This document shows positions 52,892 to 64,000 of a stretch of DNA of 64,000 bases, piece after piece. Origin of the DNA: Ilyonectria destructans (taxonomy: Eukaryota > Ascomycota > Sordariomycetes > Hypocreales > Nectriaceae). Made by a program: the position numbers and the translations under genes. Below the pieces are notes generated by a model that searched no databases, had not been told where the DNA came from, and saw nothing but the letters and a program-made list of their open reading frames with translations. How positions within the stretch are numbered: position 1 is the stretch's first letter; every line of letters begins with the position of its first letter. The stretch covers positions 620,001-684,000 of the forward strand of contig JAHEWK010000001.1 in assembly GCA_020740775.1 (NCBI GenBank), given 5' to 3'.

Positions 52892-54295
52892 TCACGTCTT
52901 CTTGCTGTCGGCATTTCCATATTCCTTCAAAATAAAATCTTCCTCTTGAACCTGCGTAAAACTTGGCGGCGCCTGTTCCTCCGCTGGCGGCTTCATCCAT
53001 GACTCTGGTGTTTGAAGCAGTGGGTTCGGTGCAGATGTCTTTTGAGACTGCCCTTCATCGCTCGGGGTTAAGAGTGTAACCTTTGCCGACCCAGTGATGA
53101 TGAAATCTTCTTTGGCTATTTCCACCCGGATCTGCCAGTTTAACTTGTGGGTGTGGAGGATGTTGTACGTCTTGAAGGTGGGATACAGTTTTCCACGCGA
53201 ACTGCTTGGTCCCACCTGTCCCAGGCGACCTTGACAACCAACACGTAGGTTAATCATCTCCCCAATGTCGGCTGGCGGCAATCTATCCGAACAGGGAATG
53301 TATATTTCGCTCGCAATATCGGCCATAGCGGGTGAAATATTCAGGTCCAATTCCTCTCTGTCGTCTGCACACTGGGGACTAAAAGTCCCTTGGCACATCA
53401 CTTCAGTCTGAGCCACGATCGACATCGTAAATAGTCGAAGCCTGGCCTTTTGTTCAACACCCTTGATAACCTGACTAGAGTTCTCCCAGTCCGGGATCAG
53501 TCTGACGAGAAATGGGATGTGATTCGGGTTCTCCAGCTGAATAACTGTCGGAAAATCGACCTCGGTCTTGAAATTGACGGTAGGCACCTTTCTGGACCCG
53601 AAAAGCCGCTTCGTTTTCTGAGAAAACGACAGTTCGACGTCCTCATTTCCCGGTATCAGGCGAAAAGAGGAGATGGCGCGAGAGGACCGCAATGGCATCA
53701 GCTTGAAATCCGCGATTGGAGCACTAGGGTCCAAGGTTCTGACGTTCAAAGGTAGCATCGCTTCCTTGACATCTGATGAACCTTGTCCCGTAACCTTCAA
53801 TTCAGCTTGGAGGAAGTATTCGACAAAGCCCTCTATCGTCGCTCTGAATCCACTATGCTGTTGATGGAAGGTGGATGGCAAGGGGCGAGTTGCGACGTCT
53901 CCGGTGGTATAGGGCAGCCAGCTACACACTTCTGGAACTTCGCCCAAGGTTGTGTGGTCCACGTACATCGGGAGGGTGATGGTGAAGGGCCAGACCTGCT
54001 CGTCGCTTCCATCTGGGATATGAAGAGGACCTTGAAAGAGCTTTTGCGTGTGGTCGGCGGTGTTGATCAAGTTGAACCGCCCACGATACGTTTCATTGCC
54101 AAAATCTCCGCGACTGAAGTGTATCCTGGACTTCGTTCGTCCATGTAGACGGAGGATGATGGAAGCATTGGGGCTGACGATCTGAGCTTGCCGGTAGACG
54201 GATCCAGTGACAGTGTCACCTGGCGCGAATTCAGTCTGACCGCCCTCTAGGCGGATGCCTAACATCGGAGTTGAGTGGACTTTAGTCAACGGCAT
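52892..54295 (-). CDS. arrestin-like (alpha-arrestin) domain protein
   Basis: A single exon of 467 residues. The N-terminal half is an arrestin_N sandwich: LGIRLEGGQTEFAPGDTVTGSVYR, SIILRLHGRTKSRI, then LPFxx-type strands with WPFTITLP and an EGFVEYFLQAELKV strand typical of the domain. The C-terminal half is less conserved. A Pro-rich, Glu-rich tail (PPAEEQAPPSFTQVQEEDF) contains no PPxY motif that I can see, the motif by which many alpha-arrestins bind Nedd4/Rsp5 ubiquitin ligases. The protein should act in the cytosol on membrane proteins, for example in transporter down-regulation, but the missing PPxY makes a ligase-adaptor role uncertain. The start is the first ATG of the frame. The gene is tail-to-tail with the aldolase-like gene. 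Confidence 0.85.
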   Translation of the reverse strand: MPLTKVHSTPMLGIRLEGGQTEFAPGDTVTGSVYRQAQIVSPNASIILRLHGRTKSRIHFSRGDFGNETYRGRFNLINTADHTQKLFQGPLHIPDGSDEQVWPFTITLPMYVDHTTLGEVPEVCSWLPYTTGDVATRPLPSTFHQQHSGFRATIEGFVEYFLQAELKVTGQGSSDVKEAMLPLNVRTLDPSAPIADFKLMPLRSSRAISSFRLIPGNEDVELSFSQKTKRLFGSRKVPTVNFKTEVDFPTVIQLENPNHIPFLVRLIPDWENSSQVIKGVEQKARLRLFTMSIVAQTEVMCQGTFSPQCADDREELDLNISPAMADIASEIYIPCSDRLPPADIGEMINLRVGCQGRLGQVGPSSSRGKLYPTFKTYNILHTHKLNWQIRVEIAKEDFIITGSAKVTLLTPSDEGQSQKTSAPNPLLQTPESWMKPPAEEQAPPSFTQVQEEDFILKEYGNADSKKT

Positions 54296-54830
54296 GATGG
54301 ACGCGGAATGTGGGTAGCGTCGAATGACTGAGTCGTGCGAGAATGAGTATTTAATTATGTTCGAAACCGCAACGCGGCGACCGTCCTATATAGAGTTGAG
54401 GCGGGGAAGAACCGGGCTGTGCTGGTTGAGCTGAGTGTTGGTGATATGGTTAATTGTGCCTCGTTCGAGACCCGTGGCAGTGCAACAATTGCACCTTTCC
54501 TTAGCCAGCTAGTGTGACGTCGAATCGTTCTATTGAGGCACCCTGCGCCGCTTGTCGCCTGGTTGGAAATATGCCGTCCAACCGACGCGAGCGTAGCCAA
54601 CATGTACAGTATTTACCCGCGCACTGAACAGGATTTAAGGATTCGGTTCCAAAATCGGGTTTAATCGAGTTTCGGACAAACAGCACCAGATAACGAATAA
54701 GGATGCTGTGTCAAATTTAGCCCGAAAAATTGGCCTTTCATTAAAAGGTGTCTGTTACGCGCCAAGACACTAGCAATCACATTCTCCTAAACGTCTCCTC
54801 TTTCGTCCTCCCCCGGCCATTCATCACACA
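54296..54830. other. intergenic region, no gene seen
   Basis: Promoter side of the arrestin gene and 3' region of the GPR1/FUN34/YaaH-family gene. Nothing further recognised. Confidence 0.5.
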
Positions 54831-55892
54831 CTAGCAATTTTCGTCGGCCTTCACCTTCCTCATTCGGTCAGTGCGACCAGGGATGACAGTTGACAAATCT
54901 CCAAGTGGAAGGGTGTAGGGGAAGTCAACAGATAGTAGGATAAGCGAGAGAAAAATGTACCAGCCCACCAATGAAACCGCTAAGAACAATCCAGCCCCGA
55001 CGTGCTGGTAGGTTGAGGCGGACGGGCTGCCGTGAGAAATGGCAAAGAACCAAGCTGACTGACAGGCGACTATGAATTATTAGTGTCGTCGCTACTTTAA
55101 CGCTCGACTAGGGCATCACTTACAAGCCGGCACCAGAAGCACAAGAATTCCGAGAAGGGCGACATTGGTGCGGATGCTCGCAATAGCGAAGAAAAAGCAG
55201 ATGAGAGCCATGCTAAGGAGAAGAAAGGCAAACGTGGCAAAGAAAGCCGGCTCCTGAAGGCCCTGTGCAGGGTCACTTGTACCGTTCGCAGAGTAAAGGC
55301 CATATGCGCCATACCCAGGGACAACGGTAGCACCAAAGGAAAACCAAAACCCACCAAATACGGAAAACATGGTTGCAGGAAACGTGTTGCCTTTTCCTTG
55401 TCAGCGTATGTTGGCAATATGGGCAAGTTTGGTATCCATCTTACCCAGAATCCATTCGCCAATTCCTCCAAGAATGAGCAGGAGGCCACCCAGATAAAAG
55501 TACGATCCTCTAAATGATAAAAAAAAGGTTAAAAATGAGTCGAGGGCGATGACTGTCTGCAGCTTTTATGGTACTTACACGTTCGCAGCGCCGCCGAATC
55601 CGCCAGCACCTTCCCAGCCAAGCAACACCATGGAAAGTGGCATAGCACATAGTAAAAGACCTCCCAAAGCTTTGAGAAAGTCAATTAGCGATGATGGTAC
55701 ATCTGTGTAGATGATCTAGCAATACAAACCTATAGGGGTAGGATTTCCAAAGGTTTGTCGCAGTTGTCCTTTAACTTCGGTCTTCGGGGCAAGGTAAAGC
55801 TGCTCAAAGAGCTCGGGCGAGATCGGGATGCTGCTTGAAGTTTGGATCTTGTGCAAGATCTCATCGCGCGTTAATTCATCCTTGTCTGACAT
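54831..55892 (-). CDS. GPR1/FUN34/YaaH family (acetate permease-like) membrane protein
   Basis: Five exons (55892-55730, 55669-55579, 55509-55445, 55390-55124, 55069-54831) give 274 residues, the usual size. After ~49 hydrophilic residues comes the family signature NPTPIALGG (N50), followed by six membrane segments: LLLCAMPLSMVLLGW, YFYLGGLLLILGGIGEWILG, NTFPATMFSVFGGFWFSFG, PAFFATFAFLLLSMALICFFFA, VALLGILVLLVPA, and AVSLVGWYIFLSLILLS. The Asn-Pro motif and the FGGFWFSFG motif are diagnostic. Proteins of this family carry or regulate uptake of acetate and ammonium across the plasma membrane. Exon 3 is short but all splices keep the frame. The predicted start is MSDKDELTRDE; an upstream in-frame ATG adds 31 residues that look unlike the family. 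Confidence 0.88.
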
Positions 55893-57695
55893 GTTGAGAG
55901 GATTTGATTTGAGAAGAAAGAATGATGTAAGGACCTGAGAGTAAGTTCCGGGGGCTGGTGAAGGGACTGGTAATAACGTAGGCACAATCGTAAACCGCGG
56001 GAACGCTTGAGCTTTATAGATAGAAGATCATACTAGTAATATCAGGCTTGACAGTCCTGCATACGTTTCAAACGACAATCAATCGTATGGTCGATGATAG
56101 CATAGCCGTATAGCCGGAGTTGATGTCAAGCTTTGATGCCGATCAGCGCCACATCTCAACATCAAGCATGCACCATGAGAGTAAGATTGAGGTGAGTAAA
56201 ATACGCCGGCCAATCAATTGCTGGAGGTCATGGACAGACTTTCAATTTCGCCTCCACATTAGCTCTTTCTCTGTACATTCTGACTCGCTCGCTGAGCCAT
56301 GGTGGTAATGAGGCTAAACCGACGAAATTAGTGACCTTGCCATGTGGGACTGAGTTTCTGAGGGATGCGGGGAAGCCGCGGGACTCCGAGGAACTGGGTC
56401 TGGGGAACGGCAATTAGACTCATCGGCTCGCGGTGTCGGATCTGGGGTTGGAGATGAACTCAAGCAATCTACTCTACCTCAAATCTCTGCTTCCGAGTGC
56501 GGACATCTTCTTACGTTCTTAGTCTACTGGCTCCAATTTTGGGCGGGAGATTAGGCCCTTGCCTCCAAGACTTAGATGTAACGGAAGGAGCACGACTCAG
56601 TCCAAACGTTCAAGGTGTGTGGTGAGAATTCTTCAAACCCGCCATGCGTCCGCGTCGGAAATGGGGTTGGTGTGGCCACCTGCGTCATTGACCGTAGCAA
56701 CCGAAATACAGTGCAAGTAGGTGAGTCGGGAGATACGATCTCAATAGATTCGTTTCGACGAAACACCTAATTAAAATCTCGCTCTATAGACATTTCGCGC
56801 ATTCTCTAGAAGCCTGAATAGGCATGCTGCTACCGAGATGGCCTTTATCAGCACACCGCTTACGACGAACAGTTATCCAAAGCCAGACCATTCTCACCTA
56901 TATCTCTCAGCGTAGTGGGTCTTCCATGAGCAAATTGGTGGCAATGCCCATCTCCATCTCATCGGGTAGCATCATACATGGTAGCACTGACAACGTGAAT
57001 AATACCCGGGGCATTGACAGGGTGCTGGTATTTCTCCTTTACCTTGGTAAACTTCTGAAACCTGCAGATCGGGCCGAGCGGTCATATAGATCCGGGGCTG
57101 TGGACTTCCGGGACTGCCCGCTGAGTGCCCTCCGATTCGGGAATGCTGATTAGGTTTCGGTTAGGGGTTAGTGGTTGAATCTAGAGAACATCGCCGCTTA
57201 AATGCCCTCCTTGAAGCCCAGTTAACCCCAGACATTCTCCATGGCCGCTTACCTGCTACACTTTAGCCATTGAGATGACGCCTGGAGTCGTAGATGACGG
57301 AAGCTAGTGAATTCCACTAACGCATACTAGCGGTCGGAGAAATTGACTGACTAATAAAAATACGTTTTGATCATAGCTCGGGTCGGGGAGGTTCCGTCGC
57401 CAAGGGTCGAGGCCTTCACGATACAGATCCTTGATTCGCTGGTCTGAACGGCATGGGTTTACGCCGCTAAATGCTCCCTACACCCGACAACCATACTCTG
57501 CCGGAGTAGAAGATAGAAGCGCACTGGGCCAGTCACAAAGGGGTAGATTAGAGCTTGTAGCTAAATGCGTAGACCGACCAGAAACCCTGCAACCGCCGTA
57601 GAATTTGGCCACAAAGCCATCGGCTAACTCCTCCAAATTCATGCGCAGGTTTCAAAAATACTCCTTCGTTCCTCCTCGACTTTCCACTCCGTTCC
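55893..57695. other. intergenic region, 1.8 kb, no gene seen
   Basis: Contains the promoter of the GPR1/FUN34/YaaH-family gene and the 3' region of the surface-protein gene. Frames at 56120-56413 and 56824-57153 lack domain features. Confidence 0.45.
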
Positions 57696-58740
57696 TCAAT
57701 CTTCCCGCAGAGCACAATGGTATTCCGTCTCGGCGCCAATATCGGGCTCTGACAAGTCTCCCTTGCTCTGAGGACCGGGCTTGAGGTAGCAATCTCCAGG
57801 AGCACCACCTTCCTTCGCGTTGGCAATAACGGACCAGTAAGGGATAAAGCTGACGGCTTCGCAGGCGGTGCCATTCGTTTCCGGGTAGCTGTTCCAGGCA
57901 GTACAGGCCTCCATGCAACCATTGAAATCACCAGCAAAGAGCGAAAAGAGTGGTGTGTTCGGAGTGTCGCGGTGGCAGTACATGGTATACGAGGTCTTGT
58001 CATAGACTAAACAAGAGTTGTTAGCAGCTGCGGGTATGTTCGCTTTCATAGAACATACATTTAGATGTGTACATCTTGCCAGTAGTTGTCTCCTCGTCAT
58101 CTGAGCAGCCATTCGTAATGTTCGAATAACCTGTTGCAGTGGCAGCAGCGGAAGAGGATGTGGAGGTAGACGTAGACGAAAGGCCGGATGAAGCGGAAGA
58201 AAGGCTAGAGGCAGTGGCGGCTGCTCCTAAAATCGAATAGTAGGAGGAGCTCAATGCTTCGAGTTTCAGGTTCGCATCGTTGTAGTTGTTCGAGGTAATC
58301 CCAGTCCCTGCCGCCAACCCAATCACGGCAACACTGAGCACAGCAATAATCGCCGACAGGACAAGAACTACCAGAGAGCACCCACAAATACTCCGTTTCG
58401 TTTCGTTGTTTTCTTTCTTCTCGGGTTCGCTCGTCGGGGGTTGATTGCTAGCAGTGTCCGCCTTCACCTCTGGCCGCTGTTGTTGATAGGTACCGTAGGC
58501 GTTCGGATAAACAGAAGTCGTGTTGTAGTTTGGCGGACTCGTATAGCCTGAGTACTCTTCGGCCTTGACTACTGGCGATTGTACGCCAATCCCAGGGGTA
58601 TAAATCTCGGGGGCAGCCGACAAAGGAGCCACCTCAGGCGCGTCGTCGTACTGTCAAGAAAATCTCATTAGCCTTTGTGAGAGTTGTCGGACATAAGCCC
58701 ATCCATGCCTAGCCATGGGGAAACTTACATTGATAGCCAT
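57696..58740 (-). CDS. single-pass surface protein with Cys-rich ectodomain
   Basis: Three exons (58740-58729, 58650-58059, 58006-57696) give 304 residues. The first exon has only four codons (MAIN). A Tyr/Pro-rich cytosolic N terminus (PPNYNTTSVYPNAYGTYQQQ) leads to a charged stretch (EPEKKENNETKR), then one membrane segment (SLVVLVLSAIIAVLSVAVIGLAAG). A Ser/Thr-rich stalk follows (SSLSSASSGLSSTSTSTSS, likely O-mannosylated), then a C-terminal Cys-rich domain (YCHRDTP, GCMEACTAW, GTACEAVSFIPYW, GDCYLKPG, YHCALRE) of the type seen in PAN/apple- or WSC-like fungal surface proteins. It looks like a type II membrane protein that places the Cys-rich domain at the cell wall, where such domains often bind carbohydrate or sense stress. 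The function is not proven. Confidence 0.75.
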
Positions 58741-60638
58741 CTTCTAGATGCAGTGACCGGTCGTGGGGAAAACTTTCGCGAGACGATTATGGGTCAAGTT
58801 GGAGGTCTTAAAGGCCTGAGACGGGGTGAAGTTGTCTGCCGGATCAGGCATCGCAATCGACGACCTGATTTTCGTGACCCAGTCCATCCGAAATGAAGAT
58901 TAAAATTGGAAAGCAGTGATGGTCGGCAAGGGGAGTTGGCTGAAGGCCATATCCAATCACGCTCTCAGCCCTACCGCAAACTGAAAACTCCGGTCAGATC
59001 CATTACGAAATGCTAGCCCAATTCACCGGAATCCCCAACCCCAGCTCCCCTGTTTCTTGCTAAATACAACTCTGTTCGATATAATCACACCACGCTGGGA
59101 TAGTCATTGGTGGATGGACCTGTATGCCCCCCAAGCCCCTGCGTCGGCATCAATTTGGGACTTTGGTCCAAGATGAGAACGATAACGGTGAAGCTGTCGG
59201 GCATATTTCTGGGTCCACGTTTAATTGAACGCCGAACAGGGCATTTCTCAATCCCCGCCGTTCGATCGCTCCAATTACCATCCTCCCAATCCCTGCCAGC
59301 GGCGCCTGTGCTCGAAGCCTCAGTCAATGTTCCCTGTTTACTGTCAGCCTCCGCCCCGGATATCGGGTGCGTTAAGAAATGAGCGACCCAATGAAGGCGC
59401 CTTGTGTCGTACGCGCGGCGGCCATGAAGCGAGTACCACCTTTGTCGCCAGGGCCCTCCCTACATTGCTTCTTCTCGCCATCAAGGTCTAACTATGGGAC
59501 GCAGAGAACAGGGGCGGCCATGCAGGATGGCAATGTAGGGTAGGAAAAGGGGAATGAAATTCTTGTGTTGGTTCTGCTTTCTTATGCTAACGGTGCGCCC
59601 CCATGATGTTTAGGCTGCGGAGATGAGAAATATCAGAGTCAGATGGAAGAAGATCCTAGATACACACAATACCAAAACGGCCAGCCTGACCCAGAAGTAA
59701 AATCTAAACTAAAAGTACCTCAGAATTTCACTCAAGGATCAATAATCGAGCTTAACGGCTTACATTGTGAGTTCTTGAGTCAGAAATGAGTTTTGTGTGG
59801 CCACCTGAGCCGCTTTCCTTGACAAGATTGGTCCTTCATGAGTCTCGCGACGACCGCCTTCGTTCACCTATCAACCCAATTTTTTAGACCTGACCGTATC
59901 TACCTTTACCTTTAAGAGTACTTGTTGTATTCTGTCTCTACTGCCGTCACTGATTATGATGTCAATAATGGCTCCATGATCCTCCTCTCTCGAAAATCCC
60001 GAGACTCACACGACAGCGATGATGCCATCAACACCCTTTACCGGAATGTGTACTCCGCCACTACCGCCCACGGCGCACTTTCTGGCCTGGTCGCGGATCA
60101 CTGTAAACAATATTTTTGGGTTGAAGAGTAATATAATACGCATCATACGAAGACCCAATACCAGTCCATACCCGGCACTGTTGAAGCCGGAATAGTGGCC
60201 AATAATGTTTACTTCGTCCACGGCATGTACTGCCAAGTGAGTTGAGCCTCTTGCATTCCAATCCATCTTCTGAAGCAAATGGGACAAAATGAGTTGGCGC
60301 GCGCAGCTTCCACAAGATACGGCGCCACTACCCTACCCCTTCACGAAGCAGCTCACAGTTCTTCCACGTCTTCAACACGAGTCCCGAACGTTGAGGCAGT
60401 TTGCCAGTGCCATCATGACACGCACTACGAATCGAGACGAAAATGGCTTATGTCCGGATGTACTCCGGGGGTGGATGCAGTGAATGTGTCCATTCAAGCC
60501 GATATCGCCGGTAACCCCGGAATCATCCAACAATCCAACATGCCAACCCCGCTGGAACAAGTCTGAACATATTACAGAACACGGCCCACGGCAGACCAGA
60601 TACGAATACCCAACAAATGTGGCTGTACTACTACGAAT
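58741..60638. other. intergenic region, 1.9 kb, no gene seen
   Basis: Promoters of two divergent genes. Several overlapping short frames (59107-59491, 59922-60131, 60006-60315) show no consistent coding pattern. Confidence 0.45.
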
Positions 60639-62258
60639 ATGTCATTTCAATTCGTTGATAACAATACCGCCTTTAGCTATGCCACTAGGAAGCAAATCCG
60701 CAGCCACGCGGGCAAGGGCCGGAATGCCGGCAAGGTGCTCGTGCCTGTATCCAAGAGGAAAGAGTTGAAACCCAGAGTCGCCGCCGCTGCTAGCCTCTGT
60801 CTCATCCCAGCCACTGAATTGGAAGCGTATGAGCCGCAATGGAACGAAGATGTAAGCGTTGAAATTGAACGCCCGGTCGGAGATGGTTTGTCATTTCCAG
60901 TGAGACTAGCTCCTGGGTCCACACGGCTGGCACGAAAAGGTATGTTTGGCCATCTCTCGCAGAGATACAATATTCACCGCGAGTTACCATCACTAATACT
61001 CGCGTTTTTCATAGTACTTTTATTTTTGAGGGGACCAAGGTATGCGCCGGAGCTGAGCAACGCCCTTTCATTGCCGAGCGGAGGCGTTTCAAGCTGGGTC
61101 CGATACATGTTACTTGACGAAGCTTGTATGTTTGTCTCCTCACATTTCAATCCACATATCTGACCGACTCTTACCAAAACCAAAGTCTTCCATTGCGCCG
61201 TGGCTGCTGCGATCCCAGCTATTACCATGTCAGTTACAACCCAAGAAAAGAATACCGAGGCGATGCGCCACATGTCACAGGCGTTACGCCTGATCAATGA
61301 ACGACTTTCGGGGAACGACGCTGTCTCTAATCATACCATCGCGGCCGTAGTAGCAATGGTACTGTATGAGCGTCAACAGGGCCAATTTCGTCGAGGTCTC
61401 ATTCATGTCAAAGGGCTTCGGCAGATGACGGAGTTGCGGGGAGGAATGTCCCAGCTCGCACGAACGGAACCTGGCCTGACTCCAATGATATTTAGGTGAG
61501 ATGCACAACGCGGCGATTCGCTGATTCTGGAGGCTGATTATTGTCAAAGAGTTGATTTAGAATGCTCCCTGCAATTGGGGTCAGAAACCCTGTTCACCAT
61601 CGAGGACGTCCAACGATGTAGCCACGCGTTGTTTGGACATGATAGAAGCTGGAGCGGTGAGAAAATTCAAGATTCTCTAAGCGGCATTGGCCTTCGCTTG
61701 TTTACACAGTTGAGTACCGACCTGTGGGAGCTTTTTGTCGATATCAGAAAGCTTGCATGTGATCTCAACGACGCAAGCGTTGGCCGTCGACCAAGGATAA
61801 ACGGGGATGATCTGCATGGCTTTCTAATAGTGCTTGGGTATCGCCTTGTTTCCGCCAGCTCTCTGGGTCGACTTCGATTCCCCAGCCATTTGAACGCGCC
61901 AATTCAATTCGGTCTAGCGTCATTCCTGGTGACTTTCTTGCGAGGTCTTGACAGGAAGACGATCCGGTACCCTCGAATATCCACTTTATCTTGGTCAGCA
62001 GCTCAGCATAACTTTACGGCACAACGAGAGGATCAAGAAGTGCTGCTTTGGCTGTTGTTTGTTGGGAGAGTTTCGATATTTACGCAAACAGATGATTCCT
62101 GGCTTATTCCGAAAGTAAAGACCACAGTGGAGGCCCTCGCTCTGCAAAGTTGGGAAGATGTACGACGAACACTTGCAAAATTCCCGTGGGTCGACGATCT
62201 GCACGACAAGGCCGGCCAAAGTTTGTGGCAAAATTCAACTACTTCTACAGAGCACTGA
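60639..62258 (+). CDS. fungal transcription-factor-like protein without zinc cluster
   Basis: Four exons (60639-60939, 61015-61125, 61186-61495, 61550-62258) give 476 residues. The start MSFQFVDNNTAFSYATRKQIRSHAGKGRN resembles the N-terminal motif of a common ascomycete family (FV-V-...-RKQIRSHAMK). The rest has the family's conserved points: SWVRYMLLDEAFFHCAVAAA, ERLSGNDAVSNHTIAAVVAMVLYERQQG, HVKGLRQMTELRGG, and FRVDLECSLQLGSETLF, like the type 2 fungal-specific transcription factor domain. No Zn2Cys6 or other DNA-binding motif is visible, so it may act as a cofactor or have lost DNA binding; many members of this family look the same. The exon 3-4 acceptor was chosen as CAAAG because it restores frame. 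It is probably nuclear. The targets are unknown. Confidence 0.75.
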
Positions 62259-62879
62259 ATACATGTATTAAGGTGGTATGATACTATCGACGCAGTTCAG
62301 ATATTCAAGGAATAATAGCATTATGTTGCTCAACGAAGTGAAATTAAAGAAGAGTATTACTATTCGCATACATTCAAAATGCTAATCGCACACTGAAGTA
62401 TATAGGCCAATCACCAAGAAGCCTTAATAATACACCTATTAGTAAGTTTAACCTGAGAAAATTAAACAAGTTTTATTCTAAGTATTTATTCTCTAAGTTT
62501 TACTGTCTAAATTTTATCTTTCGATTTATGTTTAGGGTAGAAACTGGAATTTTCTCACAATAAGATCCTTTAAGGCGGATATACAGGCCAGTTATATTAC
62601 CTTACGTAACGTGCTCACTTTAAGAGAGCAGATAGAAGTTAGATTGGAAGGAATAATAGAACGGAATGTAATAACCTCAAAAATAGAATGATAGCAGAGG
62701 CACAAACGGAGTTATACATAGAGGCGAGGCTCAAGAGCCTATTTGCATAACATAATATAATCATACTCTCTGACTTGATATGCAGCCTGCAAAGAGCCAC
62801 GCGTCCTGAACAACTTCTTCCTCCAAAGCTTGAGTGACCGGGTTGCACATGTGCTCAGCGTCCTAAGGACTAGATACCA
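62259..62879. other. AT-rich intergenic region
   Basis: Between two convergent genes. The part from 62260 to 62700 is AT-rich with TTTA/TAAA runs and no gene. Confidence 0.5.
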
Positions 62880-64000
62880 CTAAACATCCAGCATCTTTTT
62901 TATGCAGCCGGGCTCAGCAGACTCCAGTTCCTCAGCGATAACATCCCAAAGACGCTGCTGTGACTGTTTTCCGTCCTCGTTTGTTACCCACTCAGGTATT
63001 TTGCTCCTGCATCACATCAGCGTTAGCGTCAAGGAGCAATGATCTGGGGTGAAAGAAAATTTGTCGACTCACTCGTCGATTTCGCAGGAATCCATCAAGC
63101 ATCCATGGCTTTCCTTGCCAGCGACAGCGCCTGCCAAGAGCGTGCGACTGCCGTCTTCGGCCGTCCGTCCATACTGTGCAAGCTGAGGGTCGAGCCTTTC
63201 GCGGAAGGCTTGCGGCACATCCCGGCTTAGTTCAGTCTTGCAAAGACCAGGGCAGATGAAATTGATAACGACTCCCGTGCGAGCCACAGGGTTGATGGCT
63301 GCGAGCTGGCGGATTGCAAAAGACTCTATGAGTTTAGAAAGCGGATATCTAGATCAAGAGGCGTTAGTCCAGTCCCAAAGGCAGTAACTCCCGCTCTTTT
63401 AGGGGTTGCATACGCTTTCATAGCCAAGGTTCCGTCCGCACTAATCTTTCGCAACGGATCGTCTTTGATGTTATCCCACTCCGCCTTGGCATCGAATCCA
63501 ACCGTGCTCGAGACGAAGGCAATTTTAGGTTCGATGTTGAACTTACGAGCGATCTCGCTCATCTTGGGTAACAGCAACACTCCTAGAAGCAAGGTGCTAA
63601 GCACATTGACAGTAATCGGTGCAAGGTGACCTTCGGGCAGAGTACTCCCGGCCATCGCGACAGCTGCATTCTCAATTAGGGCGTCGATGCGCTCGAGCTC
63701 CGTCTCTGCCTTCTTGGCAAATGCTTTGACGGAATCATAACTTGCCAGGTCGAGGACCCAGACCTCAGCAACATCAGTCGTTCCGGTGGCCTCCTCGATC
63801 TTGGCCTTGGCAGCTTCACCGGCACTGACGTTCCGGACGGCCATGATAACCTTGGCGGCACCAAGCGCCACGAGGTGCTTAGAGGCCTCGAATCCAAGGC
63901 CGACGTTGGCGCCAGTCACGATATACGTCCCGCCCGAACAAATCTCCGTCGTGGCGTAGAGCGGAAGCCCGTGGCGTTGGGTGGCAATATAAGCAGCCAT
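62880..64000 (-). CDS. short-chain dehydrogenase/reductase, at window edge
   Basis: Three exons (64000-63414, 63348-63073, 63006-62880) give 329 residues if the ATG at the last base of the window is the start; a further 5' exon outside cannot be excluded. The Rossmann motif TGANVGLG lies near residue 30, with VLDLASYDSVKAFAKKAE, the NAA motif (ENAAVA), the catalytic Ser region VSSTVGF, and the catalytic Tyr-x-x-x-Lys as YPLSK, restored by the first splice. A long C-terminal part ends in GCIKKMLDV. It belongs to the classical SDR group similar to retinol/WW-domain oxidoreductase-like fungal enzymes. It uses NAD(P)H on an unknown ketone or alcohol. The C terminus is hydrophilic with no membrane anchor. 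Confidence 0.85.

Noticed and set aside
57130..57180. Telomere-like GGTTAGGGGTTAG words
   Set aside because: Only two imperfect units occur; an interstitial telomere repeat would need more copies.
1..64000. CRISPR arrays, rRNA and tRNA genes
   Set aside because: No regularly spaced repeats of the right size were seen. I found no convincing tRNA or rRNA segment by eye, though a covariance-model search could still find a tRNA.

Overview
The window looks like nuclear DNA of a filamentous ascomycete (Pezizomycotina). Genes are split by short introns of about 45-70 bases with GTANGT donors and CTNAC-like branch points. The gene content is typical of that group: Zn2Cys6 regulators, a HET-domain protein, a STAND-type N-terminal domain fused to ankyrin repeats, a P450, an MFS transporter, an OPT transporter and a GPR1/FUN34/YaaH-family membrane protein. 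Gene content would fit Eurotiales or a relative, but I cannot name a genus. No tRNA, rRNA, CRISPR array or intact transposon was recognised. I rebuilt exon structures by eye from splice signals, reading frame and family conservation, without transcripts.

Layout. 1-6.7 kb: the 3' end of a PRISE-like short-chain reductase gene, an MFS transporter, and a multi-exon Helo/STAND-N plus ankyrin protein. 7.7-16.7 kb: a three-gene block encoding a nucleotide-sugar 6-dehydrogenase, a divergent chitin-synthase-like GT2 polymerase and a membrane-anchored parallel beta-helix protein. It is bracketed by two same-orientation copies of a dispersed GC-rich repeat. The parts list (make an activated uronic acid, polymerise, modify or cut with a beta-helix enzyme) resembles bacterial alginate or capsule loci. 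This is the best candidate for an undescribed system.

16.8-33.3 kb: a probable catabolic cluster of P450, acyl-CoA dehydrogenase, flavin amine oxidase, Zn2Cys6 regulator, AMP-dependent acyl-CoA ligase, second Zn2Cys6 regulator and aldehyde dehydrogenase, with two gene remnants between them. The enzymes can be placed in one order: amine to aldehyde to acid to CoA ester to enoyl-CoA, with the P450 acting on the ring or chain. 34.4-43.6 kb: an intron-less HET protein, an AT-rich island, an oligopeptide transporter and a third Zn2Cys6 regulator.

44.3-64 kb: a secreted protein of unknown function, a gene-poor 2.9 kb stretch, a glycosylated membrane protein, a class II aldolase-like protein, an arrestin-like protein, a GPR1/FUN34/YaaH-family (acetate permease-like) protein, a cell-surface single-pass protein, a fungal transcription-factor-like protein without a zinc cluster, and an SDR that begins at the window edge.
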